Source of the DNA: Mongoliimonas terrestris
GTDB taxonomy: Bacteria > Pseudomonadota > Alphaproteobacteria > Rhizobiales > Pleomorphomonadaceae
Direction of reading: 5' to 3'
Assembly: GCF_001927285.1 (NCBI RefSeq)
Contig: NZ_MSIG01000017.1
Location: 1-64,000, forward strand
DNA: 64,000 nucleotides
This document shows positions 8,780-16,787 of the stretch, one piece after another; position 1 is the first letter of the stretch; each line of letters starts with the position of its first letter. The translations under genes and the position numbers were made by a program. A model generated the notes under the pieces. The model had not been told where the DNA came from. It made no database searches and saw only the letters and a list, made by a program, of their open reading frames with translations.

Positions 8780-9493
8780 ATGAGCCACGATTCCTCCCCC
8801 TTCGGTGATCCCATCGGCCTGCCGCTTCCCGGCTGGACGCCCCGTCCCCGCCCGCCGCGCACCCCCATGCTCGGCCGCACCTGCGCCGTCGTCCCGCTCT
8901 CCGCCAAGGAGCACGGCGCCGACCTCTTCGCCGCCCAGGCGCTCGACGGCGAGGGGCGCATGTGGACCTACATGCCGAACGGCCCGTGGACATCCGAGGC
9001 CGACTACCTCGCTTGGGCCAGATCGGCGGAGGCGAGCGAGGACCCGCAGTTCTTCGCCGTGGTGGACGCCGACAGCGGCAAGCCGCTCGGCACCTGCAGC
9101 TATCTCAGGATCGATCCGGCGAACGGCGCCATCGAGGTCGGCTGGATCGCCTGGTCGCCCATCCTCCAGCAGACGCCGGCGGCCACCGAGGCCATGTATC
9201 TGATGATGGCGCGCGTCTTCGACGAACTCGGCTACCGCCGCTACGAGTGGAAGTGCAACGCCCTCAACGCCCCGTCCCGACGGGCCGCGGAGCGGCTCGG
9301 CTTCACCTACGAGGGCCTGTTCCGCCAGGCCGCCGTCGTCAAGGGCCGCAACCGCGACACCGCCTGGTACGCCATCCTCGACCACGAGTGGCCCCGCGCC
9401 AAGGCGGCGTTCCAGGCCTGGCTCGACCCGGACAACTTCGACGAGGACACGCTGCAGAAACGCTCGCTTGCGGAGATCCGGGCGGGTCTTTGA
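8780..9493 (+). CDS. GNAT family N-acetyltransferase (RimJ/RimL-like)
   Basis: 237-residue acetyl-CoA-dependent acyltransferase. The GNAT core (residues ~35-205) shows the GTCSYLRIDPANGAIEVGWI strand pair, and the RimJ-like motif NAPSRRAAERLGFTYEGLF marks the acetyl-CoA site. The proline-rich first ~25 residues (LPGWTPRPRPP) resemble a widespread bacterial subfamily annotated only as GNAT family protein. The ATG at 8780 is preceded by a GGATCGG stretch. Substrate unknown; amino-terminal protein acetylation or small-molecule detoxification are both possible. Confidence 0.85.
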   Translation: MSHDSSPFGDPIGLPLPGWTPRPRPPRTPMLGRTCAVVPLSAKEHGADLFAAQALDGEGRMWTYMPNGPWTSEADYLAWARSAEASEDPQFFAVVDADSGKPLGTCSYLRIDPANGAIEVGWIAWSPILQQTPAATEAMYLMMARVFDELGYRRYEWKCNALNAPSRRAAERLGFTYEGLFRQAAVVKGRNRDTAWYAILDHEWPRAKAAFQAWLDPDNFDEDTLQKRSLAEIRAGL

Positions 9494-9607
9494 GGCGCTC
9501 GTCGGACGATCAGCTATTCCATTAGCACTATGTTTCGAGCTATCGCCTTCTGATGGACGGCGCGGGCCGCCGCGGGGCGGCCCGGCCTTCCTGCCAAGAG
9601 GCCAGTC

Positions 9608-9814
9608 ATGAAAGTTCTCACCGGGTTCCTGATCGTCACCGCGTTCGCGGCCGAGGCCGCCTTCGCCGCGCCGCGCCTGCCGCCGCCGCCGCCGGAGCAC
9701 ACCGGCATCGTGCTCAACGGGTCGACCGTCTATGAGGCCCGCGACCGGGTCGGCGCGCGCAACACCCGCAACCTCCGCCCGGGCGCCCGCAACACCGACC
9801 GCGACCGGCCCTGA
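9608..9814 (+). CDS. small secreted protein, unknown
   Basis: 68 residues. A clear Sec signal peptide (MKVLTGFLIVTAFAAEAAFA, cleavage after AFA near 20) precedes a short mature part that starts with a proline run (APRLPPPPPEHTG). It ends in a basic region with an ARNT repeat (GARNTRNLRPGARNT). GAGG lies ~8 nt upstream of the ATG. I do not recognise a family. The mature region is under 50 residues and proline/arginine rich, so it may be a periplasmic peptide. It stands alone between the GNAT gene and an MFS gene on the same strand. Confidence 0.55.
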   Translation: MKVLTGFLIVTAFAAEAAFAAPRLPPPPPEHTGIVLNGSTVYEARDRVGARNTRNLRPGARNTDRDRP

Positions 9815-9990
9815 CCGGCGCCGGCCGGCGGGGCTGCGGCCGTCCGACAGGTCCGCTCCGACATCCGGCGCGTGCCGATCCGACACGCGCCGCCCTCCGG
9901 CCGGGTGTCATCGGCCTGTGCCACAATTCAGTCTCCTTTAGGCCGGAAGGGGCATACTCCGGCTCGCCCCTCCTCTCGGACTGATTTGCT

Positions 9991-11316
9991 GTGGCCAAGA
10001 CACTCGCGCCCGTCGCGTCGCTCCTTCTCGGCATCGCCTTCCTGCTGGCCGGCAACGGCCTCCTGACCACGCTCGCGCCGCTGCGCGCCGGCGTGGAGGG
10101 CTTCTCGGCGATCCAGATCGGCCTGATGGGGTCCGGCTATTACGCGGGCTTCGTCATCGGCTGCATCGCTGGTCCCTACCTGATCCTCCGCGCCGGCCAC
10201 ATCCGCGCCTTCACGGCCCTGGTGGCGGCGGTGTCGGCGGTGGTGCTGGTGCACCCGCTCATCATCGACCCGATCCTCTGGGTGGTCCTTCGCGGCGTCA
10301 CGGGCTTTGCCCTCGCGGGCATCTATCTCATCGTGGAAAGCTGGCTCAACGACCGCGCGACCAACCAGAACCGCGGCTTCATCATGAGCGCCTACATCAT
10401 CGTGAACTTCGTCACGATCACCGCCGGCCAGATGCTGGTGACCACGGCGCCGATCGAGGCCTTCACGCTGTTCGCCATCGCGTCCATCCTGGTCTCCATG
10501 GCGGTGGTGCCGGTGTCGATGACACGCTCCGCCCAGCCGGCGCCCATCGCCCTCGTCCAGTTCCGGCCGATGCACCTCTACCGCATCGCCCCGGTCGGCC
10601 TCATGGGCGCGCTCCTCATCGGCATGGCCAACGGCGCCTTCTGGTCGCTCGGCACCGTGTTCGCCACCGCGCGCGACATGTCGGTGGACGAGGCGGCGGT
10701 CTTCCTCTCCATCGCGGTCATCGGCGGCGCCGTCATGCAGTGGCCGGTCGGCCGCCTCTCCGATCTTGCCGATCGGCGCAAGGTGCTCGCCGGCGTGATG
10801 GCGGTCGCCGCCACCATCTGCCTCCTGATGGCGCTCCTGCCGCTTTCCACCACCGGCCTCATGGTCATGAGCCTTGCCTTCGGCATGAGCACGCTCACCG
10901 GCTATTCGGTGGCCGCCGCCCACGCCTACGACCGGGCGGACAAGTCGTCCTACGTGGAGATGGCGGCCGGCGTGCTCCTGGCCAACGGCGTCGGCTCCGT
11001 GTTCGGCCCGATCATCGCCGCCGCCCTGATGGACACCATCGGCCCACACATGCTGTTCGTCTTCATGGCGATGGTCCAGGCCACGCTGATCGCCTTCATC
11101 GGCCTGCGCCTCGTCGTCCGCAGCCCAATCTCCAGCGCGGACAAGGAGGCGTTCGACGTCTACTCCACCGCGCCGGTCGCCGGTCCGATCACGCCGAACC
11201 CGGTCTCCGACCTCGACCCGCAAATGCTCACCCCGTCCGGCCTCGTCGGCCCCGCCCAGGCACAGGCGCAGGCCGCCGCCAACAGCGATCGTCAGCGCCT
11301 CGGCGACGCCGCCTGA
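9991..11316 (+). CDS. MFS transporter
   Basis: 441-residue major facilitator with about 12 transmembrane helices between residues ~5 and 380 and a hydrophilic tail of ~55 residues. The start is GTG (VAKTLAPVASLL), with no upstream ATG in frame. Sequence style (GFSAIQIGLMGSGYYAGFVIG, and the loop motif GRLSDLADRRK between helices 8 and 9) matches the YcaD-like branch found widely in alphaproteobacteria. Substrate is not predictable. No regulator or enzyme adjoins it. Confidence 0.88.
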   Translation: MAKTLAPVASLLLGIAFLLAGNGLLTTLAPLRAGVEGFSAIQIGLMGSGYYAGFVIGCIAGPYLILRAGHIRAFTALVAAVSAVVLVHPLIIDPILWVVLRGVTGFALAGIYLIVESWLNDRATNQNRGFIMSAYIIVNFVTITAGQMLVTTAPIEAFTLFAIASILVSMAVVPVSMTRSAQPAPIALVQFRPMHLYRIAPVGLMGALLIGMANGAFWSLGTVFATARDMSVDEAAVFLSIAVIGGAVMQWPVGRLSDLADRRKVLAGVMAVAATICLLMALLPLSTTGLMVMSLAFGMSTLTGYSVAAAHAYDRADKSSYVEMAAGVLLANGVGSVFGPIIAAALMDTIGPHMLFVFMAMVQATLIAFIGLRLVVRSPISSADKEAFDVYSTAPVAGPITPNPVSDLDPQMLTPSGLVGPAQAQAQAAANSDRQRLGDAA

Positions 11317-11877
11317 AGCGCCTCGGCCCCACCACCACAACCCGCGCCCACCCGCGCCGCCGCCCCACCCGGGCGGCGGCGTTGTCGTCGGCGCTAACGG
11401 CCCGGCGGCAGTCCGCCGAGCCGTCGAATCGACCCCGCCGAAGCCCGCGCGCAGGTCCACGTCGCCCTGAAGGTCCGAACGGCTCCGCCCGTCGATGGCG
11501 ACCCACCGAACGGCCCGCGATCCGAAGCTGACCCGAGGCTGGATGCGTCACGCACCCGGCAAAATTTACCGGCCTTCAGATCCACGGAACAAGAATTGTT
11601 AAAGATATATGTATCAGAAGTGATCCATTTTGAGATAGAAGAACAGCCGTTACTCAGCCTGATGTTATGTATTAAATCAGCGGTCCTCAGCATAGAGCAT
11701 CGAGGAAGCTGCCGAAGAAAGCCGTACAAGCTGGAAAACCGGCGGCTATGCACGCGTATTGGCTGTCCCGGTCGGCAATTCGGCTCGATCAAAGGCCGCG
11801 ATATGCCGAATTAGCCATCGCCAGCCTGTGTGACCATCCTGCCGCAATGGACGCAGAAGGGTGAATAAACCCTTGAA
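11317..11877. other. AT-rich intergenic region upstream of minC
   Basis: About 560 bp without a convincing gene. The first ~220 bp keep the high local GC. From ~11,560 to 11,890 the composition drops sharply, for example ATTGTTAAAGATATATG near 11,595 and GATGTTATGTATTAAATC near 11,660. Short frames here (72 codons on +, 132 on -) have no recognisable domain and unusual codon use, so I do not call them genes. It probably serves as the minCDE control region; acquired DNA or a lost gene are alternatives. Confidence 0.5.
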
Positions 11878-11894
11878 TTAACCCCTCGTTAACC
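11878..11894 (+). promoter_or_regulatory. CtrA-type binding box before minC
   Basis: TTAA-N7-TTAACC at 11878-11894 is a complete match to the TTAA-N7-TTAA(CC) site bound by the alphaproteobacterial cell-cycle regulator CtrA. It ends 44 nt before the ATG at 11939. CtrA control of min genes is known in Sinorhizobium. The box lies only 5 nt before the alternative ATG at 11900, which argues against that start. Confidence 0.7.
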
Positions 11895-11938
11895 ATCGCA
11901 TGGCCAAATCAAGGCCCCAGACGATTTCACGTGCAGCG

Positions 11939-12679
11939 ATGGCCACGGTAACCAAAACCCGCAATTCGATCCGGTTTCGCGGCAGGTCTTTCCTGGCGCT
12001 GGTGCTCGCGCCCGAGCACCCCCTTCAGGAGTGGTTCGTCGAATTCGACGACCTGCTCCGCCGGTCGCCCAGCTTCTTCATCGGCCGGGCGGTCGTCCTC
12101 GACGTGACCATGCTGAACCTCGACAAGGCCACCCTTGCCGACCTGATCGCCAAGCTCTACGACCGCAAGGTGCGGGTGATGGGCGTCGAAGGTGCGAAGG
12201 CCTCCGCCCTCGGCCTCGGCATGCCGCCGGCCATGAGTGGCGGCCGCGTGGTGGACGTGCCGGAACCCGTGGACGAGACGCCCGAGGCGGTCGCCGCCGA
12301 GGCCGCCAAGCCGAAGTCCGCGCCGCCGCCGCAGCTGGTGCCCTCCACGGCGCCCTCCCTCGTCATCGACCACACGGTGCGCTCCGGCCAGTCCATCGTC
12401 TTCCCGGAAGGCGACGTGACGGTCATCGGCGCGGTGGCGTCCGGCGCGGAGATCGTCGCCGGCGGCTCGGTGCACGTCTACGGACCGCTCCGCGGCCGGG
12501 TGCTCGCCGGCACCACCGGCAACCCGGCGGCCCGCATCTTCTGCCACAAGCTCGAAGCCGAGCTCCTGTCCATCGACGGCCTCTACCAGACGGCCGACGA
12601 GATGGATGCGGCGCTCCTCGGGCGGCCGGCGCAAATCTGGCTCAAGGACGACGTCCTGAATTTCGCAGCGCTCGACTGA
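11939..12679 (+). CDS. minC: septum site-determining protein MinC
   Basis: 246-residue inhibitor of FtsZ ring assembly. The N-terminal domain (~1-105: IRFRGRSFLALVLAPEHPL then RAVVLDVTMLNL) binds FtsZ. A Pro/Ala-rich linker (~115-145) follows, and the C-terminal beta-helical domain (~150-246: VRSGQSIVFPEGDVTVIGAV, GGSVHVYGPLRGRVLAG) dimerises and binds MinD. The frame is open from an ATG at 11900, but the CtrA box sits immediately before it and rhizobial MinC starts align with MATVTKTRNSIR at 11939. It is the first gene of the minCDE operon. Confidence 0.95.
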   Translation: MATVTKTRNSIRFRGRSFLALVLAPEHPLQEWFVEFDDLLRRSPSFFIGRAVVLDVTMLNLDKATLADLIAKLYDRKVRVMGVEGAKASALGLGMPPAMSGGRVVDVPEPVDETPEAVAAEAAKPKSAPPPQLVPSTAPSLVIDHTVRSGQSIVFPEGDVTVIGAVASGAEIVAGGSVHVYGPLRGRVLAGTTGNPAARIFCHKLEAELLSIDGLYQTADEMDAALLGRPAQIWLKDDVLNFAALD

Positions 12680-12784
12680 GCCTCCGGTCTCGCCGTCCTG
12701 GCTCGGGGGCGGACGGGGCTGGAGAGACTCCCTTCCGGATCGAGGGGAGGCCCGGGTCGACGGCTTAGCCGAGGAATGGAAGCG

Positions 12785-13600
12785 ATGGCAAAAGTACTTG
12801 TGGTGACATCGGGCAAGGGCGGCGTGGGCAAGACCACCTCGACGGCGGCGCTCGGCGCGGCCCTGGCCCTCAGCGGGCAGACCGTCTGCGTGGTCGACTT
12901 CGATGTCGGCCTGCGCAATCTCGACCTCGTCATGGGCGCCGAGCGCCGGGTGGTGTTCGACCTCATAAACGTGGTGCAGGGCGACGCCAAGCTCAGTCAG
13001 GCTTTGATCCGCGACAAGCGGTGCGAGCACCTGTCGCTGCTCGCCGCCTCCCAGACCCGCGACAAGGACGCGCTCAGCTCCGAGGGCGTCGCCCGGGTCA
13101 TCGAGGAGCTGCGCGAGAAGTTCGACTGGATCATCTGCGACAGCCCGGCCGGCATCGAGCGCGGCGCCACGCTCGCCATGCGGCACGCCGACATGGCCGT
13201 GGTGGTCACCAACCCGGAAGTGTCGTCGGTGCGCGACAGCGACCGCATCATCGGCCTTCTCGACAGCAAGACCATGCGCGCCGAGCGCGGCGAGCGCATG
13301 GACAAGTTCCTGCTTCTCACCCGCTACGACCCCGCCCGGGCCGAGCGCGGCGAGATGCTGAAGGTGGACGACGTCTTGGAGATCCTCTCCATCCCGCTCC
13401 TCGGCATCGTGCCGGAGAGCCAGGCCGTGCTGAGCGCCTCCAACCTCGGCTCGCCCGTCACCATCGCCAACCCGGACAGCGCCCCGGCGCGCGCCTATCT
13501 CGACGCGGCGCTCCGCCTCATGGGCATCGATGTCCCGATCACGGTTCCCACCGACAAGCGCAGCCTGTTCGGTGCCCTGTTCGGCCGGAGGGTCGCATGA
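12785..13600 (+). CDS. minD: septum site-determining ATPase MinD
   Basis: 271-residue membrane-associated deviant-Walker ATPase of the ParA/MinD family. GKGGVGKTT at residues 10-18 is the deviant Walker A with the signature lysine; FDVGLRNLDLVMG follows. The C-terminus (RSLFGALFGRRVA) can form the amphipathic membrane-targeting helix. GAGGA lies 9 nt before the ATG at 12785, which decides against the ATG at 12776 that it abuts. It recruits MinC to the membrane and oscillates or forms gradients with MinE. Its stop overlaps the minE start (ATGA). Confidence 0.98.
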   Translation: MAKVLVVTSGKGGVGKTTSTAALGAALALSGQTVCVVDFDVGLRNLDLVMGAERRVVFDLINVVQGDAKLSQALIRDKRCEHLSLLAASQTRDKDALSSEGVARVIEELREKFDWIICDSPAGIERGATLAMRHADMAVVVTNPEVSSVRDSDRIIGLLDSKTMRAERGERMDKFLLLTRYDPARAERGEMLKVDDVLEILSIPLLGIVPESQAVLSASNLGSPVTIANPDSAPARAYLDAALRLMGIDVPITVPTDKRSLFGALFGRRVA

Positions 13601-13872
13601 ATCTTCTGAACATGTTTGCCCGTCGCACCTCCGCGCCGCAGGCGCGGGAGCGGCTGCAGATCCTGCTCTCCCACGAGCGGGCGTCCACGGGCGGCCAGCC
13701 CGACCTCCTGGCCAAGCTCCGGGAGGAGATCCTCGAGGTGATCTCCCGCCACGTCACCGTCGACCAGGACAAGGTCATGGTGAAGCTGGACCGCGGCGAC
13801 GCGGTATCCATGCTGGAGGTGGACATCGAGATCCCGAACCGGTCGGAACTGCGCAAGGTCGCGGCCGGCTGA
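13597..13872 (+). CDS. minE: cell division topological specificity factor MinE
   Basis: 91 residues, the expected size. The N-terminal membrane-targeting/anti-MinCD region (MNLLNMFARRTSAPQARERL) carries the helix that activates MinD ATPase. The C-terminal topological domain (LREEILEVISRHV through VDIEIPNR) follows. The start codon overlaps the minD stop by 4 nt, giving coupled translation and a fixed MinD:MinE ratio. It is the last gene of the operon; the convergent gene downstream ends 67 nt away. Confidence 0.98.
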   Translation: MNLLNMFARRTSAPQARERLQILLSHERASTGGQPDLLAKLREEILEVISRHVTVDQDKVMVKLDRGDAVSMLEVDIEIPNRSELRKVAAG

Positions 13873-13939
13873 CAATGCGACGGGTCGGTGGCGGGGCCGT
13901 CACCGGCCCGCCGCCGGCCGACCCGCATCTCGACGCTCC

Positions 13940-14656
13940 TCAACGCTCCTCTCCGGCCCGACCCCGCCGGCCGAACCAGGCATCCGCCGTTTCGGCCGGA
14001 TCGATCGTTCGCGCGAATCCGCTCGCCGCGTCCACCACCTGGGCCGAGAGCACCCCGTCCCGGTGTTCCAGCCGGGCGTCGAACAGCGCGCCCCGATAGA
14101 CGAGCGCGAACGCCCCGAGCCGCGACCGGCCGGACGCGTCCCGCTCCACGAGAGCGCCTTCCACCAGAAAAAGCCGCGCGATCTCCTCGATCGCCGCCGC
14201 GGCGAACGCCCTGTCGATCGCAAGCAACCCCTCCGCCGTCTGGCGCCGGGTGCCCGCGACCGCCATCCCCGTTCCGTCGTCGTCCAGCACCGCCTCGGCC
14301 CATCGCACGCGCCCCATCATGGCGACGAGCGGCTGCACGTGGCAGGCGAACGCCACCGCCACCGCCTCCAGCCCGGTCCGAAAGGTCGGCGTCACCGAGA
14401 CCCCCGGCACCGCCGCGCCCGAAACGCCCGCCGTCCGCGCCGCCGGAACCATCCGGTCCGGCCCCGCGCGGCGGCTCTCGCCCGCTCGCCTCACACGCGC
14501 CTCACCGACGAGCGCGTTCCAGGTGTGCGGCGCGAGCGTCGGCGCGCCGCCGGGGGAGGGCGCGGCGGCGGACCCGGACCGCACGCCGATCGGGGCGATG
14601 CGCGGCGGCGTCAACGTGGCGAGGAGCGTCTGAAAGGACGGCGGGGAGAGCGTCAC
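13940..14656 (-). CDS. hypothetical protein, apparent paralog of the next upstream gene
   Basis: 238 residues, unrecognised. The first ~90 residues are Pro/Ala/Arg-rich and look disordered after a short FQTLLATL segment. A helical part follows (LEAVAVAFACHVQPLVAMM), then a C-terminal beta-like domain with RSRLGAFALVYRGALFDARL. That C-terminal stretch lines up with RPRLGVFRLYIRRRGFEAEI in the gene at 15227-16522, and both proteins begin with a similar F-x(1,2)-TLL-x2-L segment, so I infer a tandem paralogous pair. It converges with minE. The start is the first ATG; the region upstream is an unusual intergenic array. Confidence 0.6.
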   Translation of the reverse strand: MTLSPPSFQTLLATLTPPRIAPIGVRSGSAAAPSPGGAPTLAPHTWNALVGEARVRRAGESRRAGPDRMVPAARTAGVSGAAVPGVSVTPTFRTGLEAVAVAFACHVQPLVAMMGRVRWAEAVLDDDGTGMAVAGTRRQTAEGLLAIDRAFAAAAIEEIARLFLVEGALVERDASGRSRLGAFALVYRGALFDARLEHRDGVLSAQVVDAASGFARTIDPAETADAWFGRRGRAGEER

Positions 14657-14870
14657 GGGACCGGTTTCCGGCGGCGGCCCCCGTGCGCATCGCGAGGGCT
14701 GCCCGACGGCGTGCGGCCGAAGGCGTCATGCCCAGGTCGGCACCGAGACGCCCAAAGGCGCCCGATGTCCCATCAGTGTGGACCCGCCACGGTAAACGAA
14801 ATCTTTCGTCGGACATGAAATCCGGCGATGACGACCACCCTCGTCCGATCATCTCAAACCCGACGGCTGG

Positions 14871-15110
14871 CGGACGAGCGCCTGACGGACCAGCGTCCGA
14901 CCGGCTAGCGCCCGACCGGCTAGCGCCCGACCGGCTAACGCCTGCCTGACGAGCGCCTGCCTGACGAGCGCCCGACGGACCAGCGCCCGACGGACCAGCG
15001 CCTGACGGACCAGCGCCTGACGGACCAGCGCCCGACCGGCTAGCGCCTGCCTGACGAGCGCCTGCCTGACGAGCGCCCGACGGACGAGCGCCCCACGGAC
15101 GAGCGCCCGA
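14871..15110. repeat. 15-bp tandem array (16 units)
   Basis: Sixteen uninterrupted 15-bp units of the type GACCAGCGCCTGACG. Variants alternate among GACCAGCG, GACGAGCG and GGCTAGCG forms, giving a higher-order pattern in which blocks of two or three like units recur. It lies in the 570-bp gap between the two paralogous hypothetical genes. The period is a multiple of three, and on the minus strand it reads as open pentapeptide repeats (ALVRQ or GAGPS by frame); plus-strand frames contain TAG/TGA. I treat it as non-coding minisatellite DNA, possibly a relic of the pentapeptide-coding repeats of the neighbouring gene. Confidence 0.85.
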
Positions 15111-15226
15111 CGGCCTCGACCGGCCGACGCCCGCCCGGGCCGGCCTTCGCCCGCCACGTCTCCGGCAGGTCGAACCCTTGTGAGCCTCGCATGACCCGGC
15201 GGTCCCAGGCACCGCCGAAACCCCGC

Positions 15227-16522
15227 TCAGGGCAATAGCCGCTCCCGGTCGGCGATCCTCAGCGCCTGGGCGATGCTGATCGGCTGGGCCGGTCCGGCGC
15301 CTTCCGCGATGGTCGCCTTCATCATGCCGTCGTAGAGGTTCGCCGTGTTGGCGATCTCCGCCTCGAAGCCGCGCCGTCGGATGTAGAGCCGAAACACCCC
15401 GAGCCGCGGCCGCTCGCCGATGAACTCGACGAGATCGCCGTCCACGTCGAAGACCGCCCGCGCCCGATCCACCAGCTCGGCGATCCGCCGCACGTGCGCC
15501 GCCTGCGGACCGGACGCCAGGTGCGCCGGCAGCCATCCCCGGCCGTCCGACCCGCCGGCATCCTCGCCCTCCGCCCCGTCCAGGTCCGCTCCGCCGTCCG
15601 CGTCGTCCCCGTCCGCGATGTCCCGGTCTCCGATCCCTCCGGCCCCATCCTCGGCCCCCGCATCCCCGTCCTCGTCTTCGACGTCGTCCCCGGGGTGGTT
15701 CACCATCCCCAGGGGGAGGGGGATCGCATCCAGGCTGTCGAGCAGCGGCAGGAGATGCTCCCGCCAGGCATCCGCCACCGCAAGGGTCGCGGCGAGCAGC
15801 GCCGGGCTCAGCGTCTCGGCGGGGCGCGCGGCGACCGGCGTCCGCCCCTCGGGCGTCCCGTCCGCCCCCCGCTCGCCGTCCTCGCCCGGCACCATCGATG
15901 TGCCGTGCAGCGCGGTGTCCGGGATCGGCAGGAAGCTCAACAGGGTCTTGGTGAAATCGATCGACGACGGGCCGCCCACCCCCGAGGCGCCCCGCCCCGC
16001 ATGGCCGCCATCGGCACTGCCGGAGCCCGCACTCCCGGCGCCCGGATGGCCCGCACCCGAACTGCCCGACCCCGAACTGCCCGACCCCGAACCGCCCGCA
16101 CCCGAACCGCCGGAGCCAGAGCCGGCCAAGCCCGACCCGCCCAACCCCGACCCGCCCGACCCTGGATGGCCCGACCCCGGACCGCCCAGCCCCTGGCTGT
16201 CCGAACCCTGCTTTCCCGGACCCGGCCCACCGGCCCCTCGGCCGTCGGCCCCCTGACCGCCCGCGCCATGCCCGCCCGCGCCATAGCCGCTAGCACCATT
16301 CCCGCCAGCCCCCTGACCGCCAGCCCCCTGACCGCCAGCGCCGTTCCCGCCAGCGCCGTTCCCGCCAGCGCCATGCCCGCCCGCTCCGGACGCAGCACCA
16401 CCGTCCGCCGGCGCGCCCTGTCCCGCGGCAGCCCGGTCGTCGACGCCATCCGGGCTTCGGCCGCGTTGCGTTGGCCGGCCACGGTCATGTCCGCTTCCCT
16501 TGGTCGGAATCAGGGACACCAT
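15227..16522 (-). CDS. glycine-rich pentapeptide-repeat hypothetical protein
   Basis: 431 residues, no family recognised. After ~44 charged N-terminal residues comes a stretch of about 28 pentapeptides of the form GxGGx (GAGGN, GAGGQ, GSGGS, GSGSS and similar; DNA ~15,970-16,390, itself a 15-bp repeat). Then comes a helical region (LLAATLAVADAWREHLLPLLDSL), a run rich in Asp/Gly/Glu, and a C-terminal domain (from HVRRIAELVDRARAVFDVDG) that resembles the adjacent 238-residue protein. No signal peptide or membrane helix is seen. The ATG at 16522 has GAGGGG 7 nt upstream. It could be a long flexible linker joining two folded ends. Confidence 0.6.
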   Translation of the reverse strand: MVSLIPTKGSGHDRGRPTQRGRSPDGVDDRAAAGQGAPADGGAASGAGGHGAGGNGAGGNGAGGQGAGGQGAGGNGASGYGAGGHGAGGQGADGRGAGGPGPGKQGSDSQGLGGPGSGHPGSGGSGLGGSGLAGSGSGGSGAGGSGSGSSGSGSSGAGHPGAGSAGSGSADGGHAGRGASGVGGPSSIDFTKTLLSFLPIPDTALHGTSMVPGEDGERGADGTPEGRTPVAARPAETLSPALLAATLAVADAWREHLLPLLDSLDAIPLPLGMVNHPGDDVEDEDGDAGAEDGAGGIGDRDIADGDDADGGADLDGAEGEDAGGSDGRGWLPAHLASGPQAAHVRRIAELVDRARAVFDVDGDLVEFIGERPRLGVFRLYIRRRGFEAEIANTANLYDGMMKATIAEGAGPAQPISIAQALRIADRERLLP

Positions 16523-16787
16523 GGCGGCCCCCTCGGAGGCTGGTCGTCGCGGCGACGGACGGGTTCGGTTCGGCCACCGCGTCGGACCGGGGCGACCGGA
16601 CCGAACGGCATCCCAGGCATGGATTGTTATTACTGACGATGGTCGCAGAAGCGGAGCCCGCTCGTCAACGGGCAGAGCCCGGTTTTCTGCCGTTTTCGCT
16701 TTTGTCCCCGATCCGGTCCGGCAAGGGCCGATGGACAAGGCGCTCGGCCTTTGCGAGCGTGCGGCCCCTGATGGAGGCCCACCCCCG

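Noticed and set aside
11596..11814. 72-codon frame in the AT-rich leader of minC
   Set aside because: No domain, no ribosome-binding site, and frames on both strands are equally open.
14871..15110. 15-bp array, and the 23-bp array at 25259, considered as CRISPR
   Set aside because: Units are contiguous without unique spacers and are far shorter than CRISPR repeats; no cas genes.
14849..15157. 102-codon minus-strand frame of ALVRQ repeats as a pentapeptide-repeat protein
   Set aside because: A GTG start inside a GC-rich stretch, translation purely of the 15-bp array, and the pattern does not fit the A(D/N)LxX pentapeptide family.
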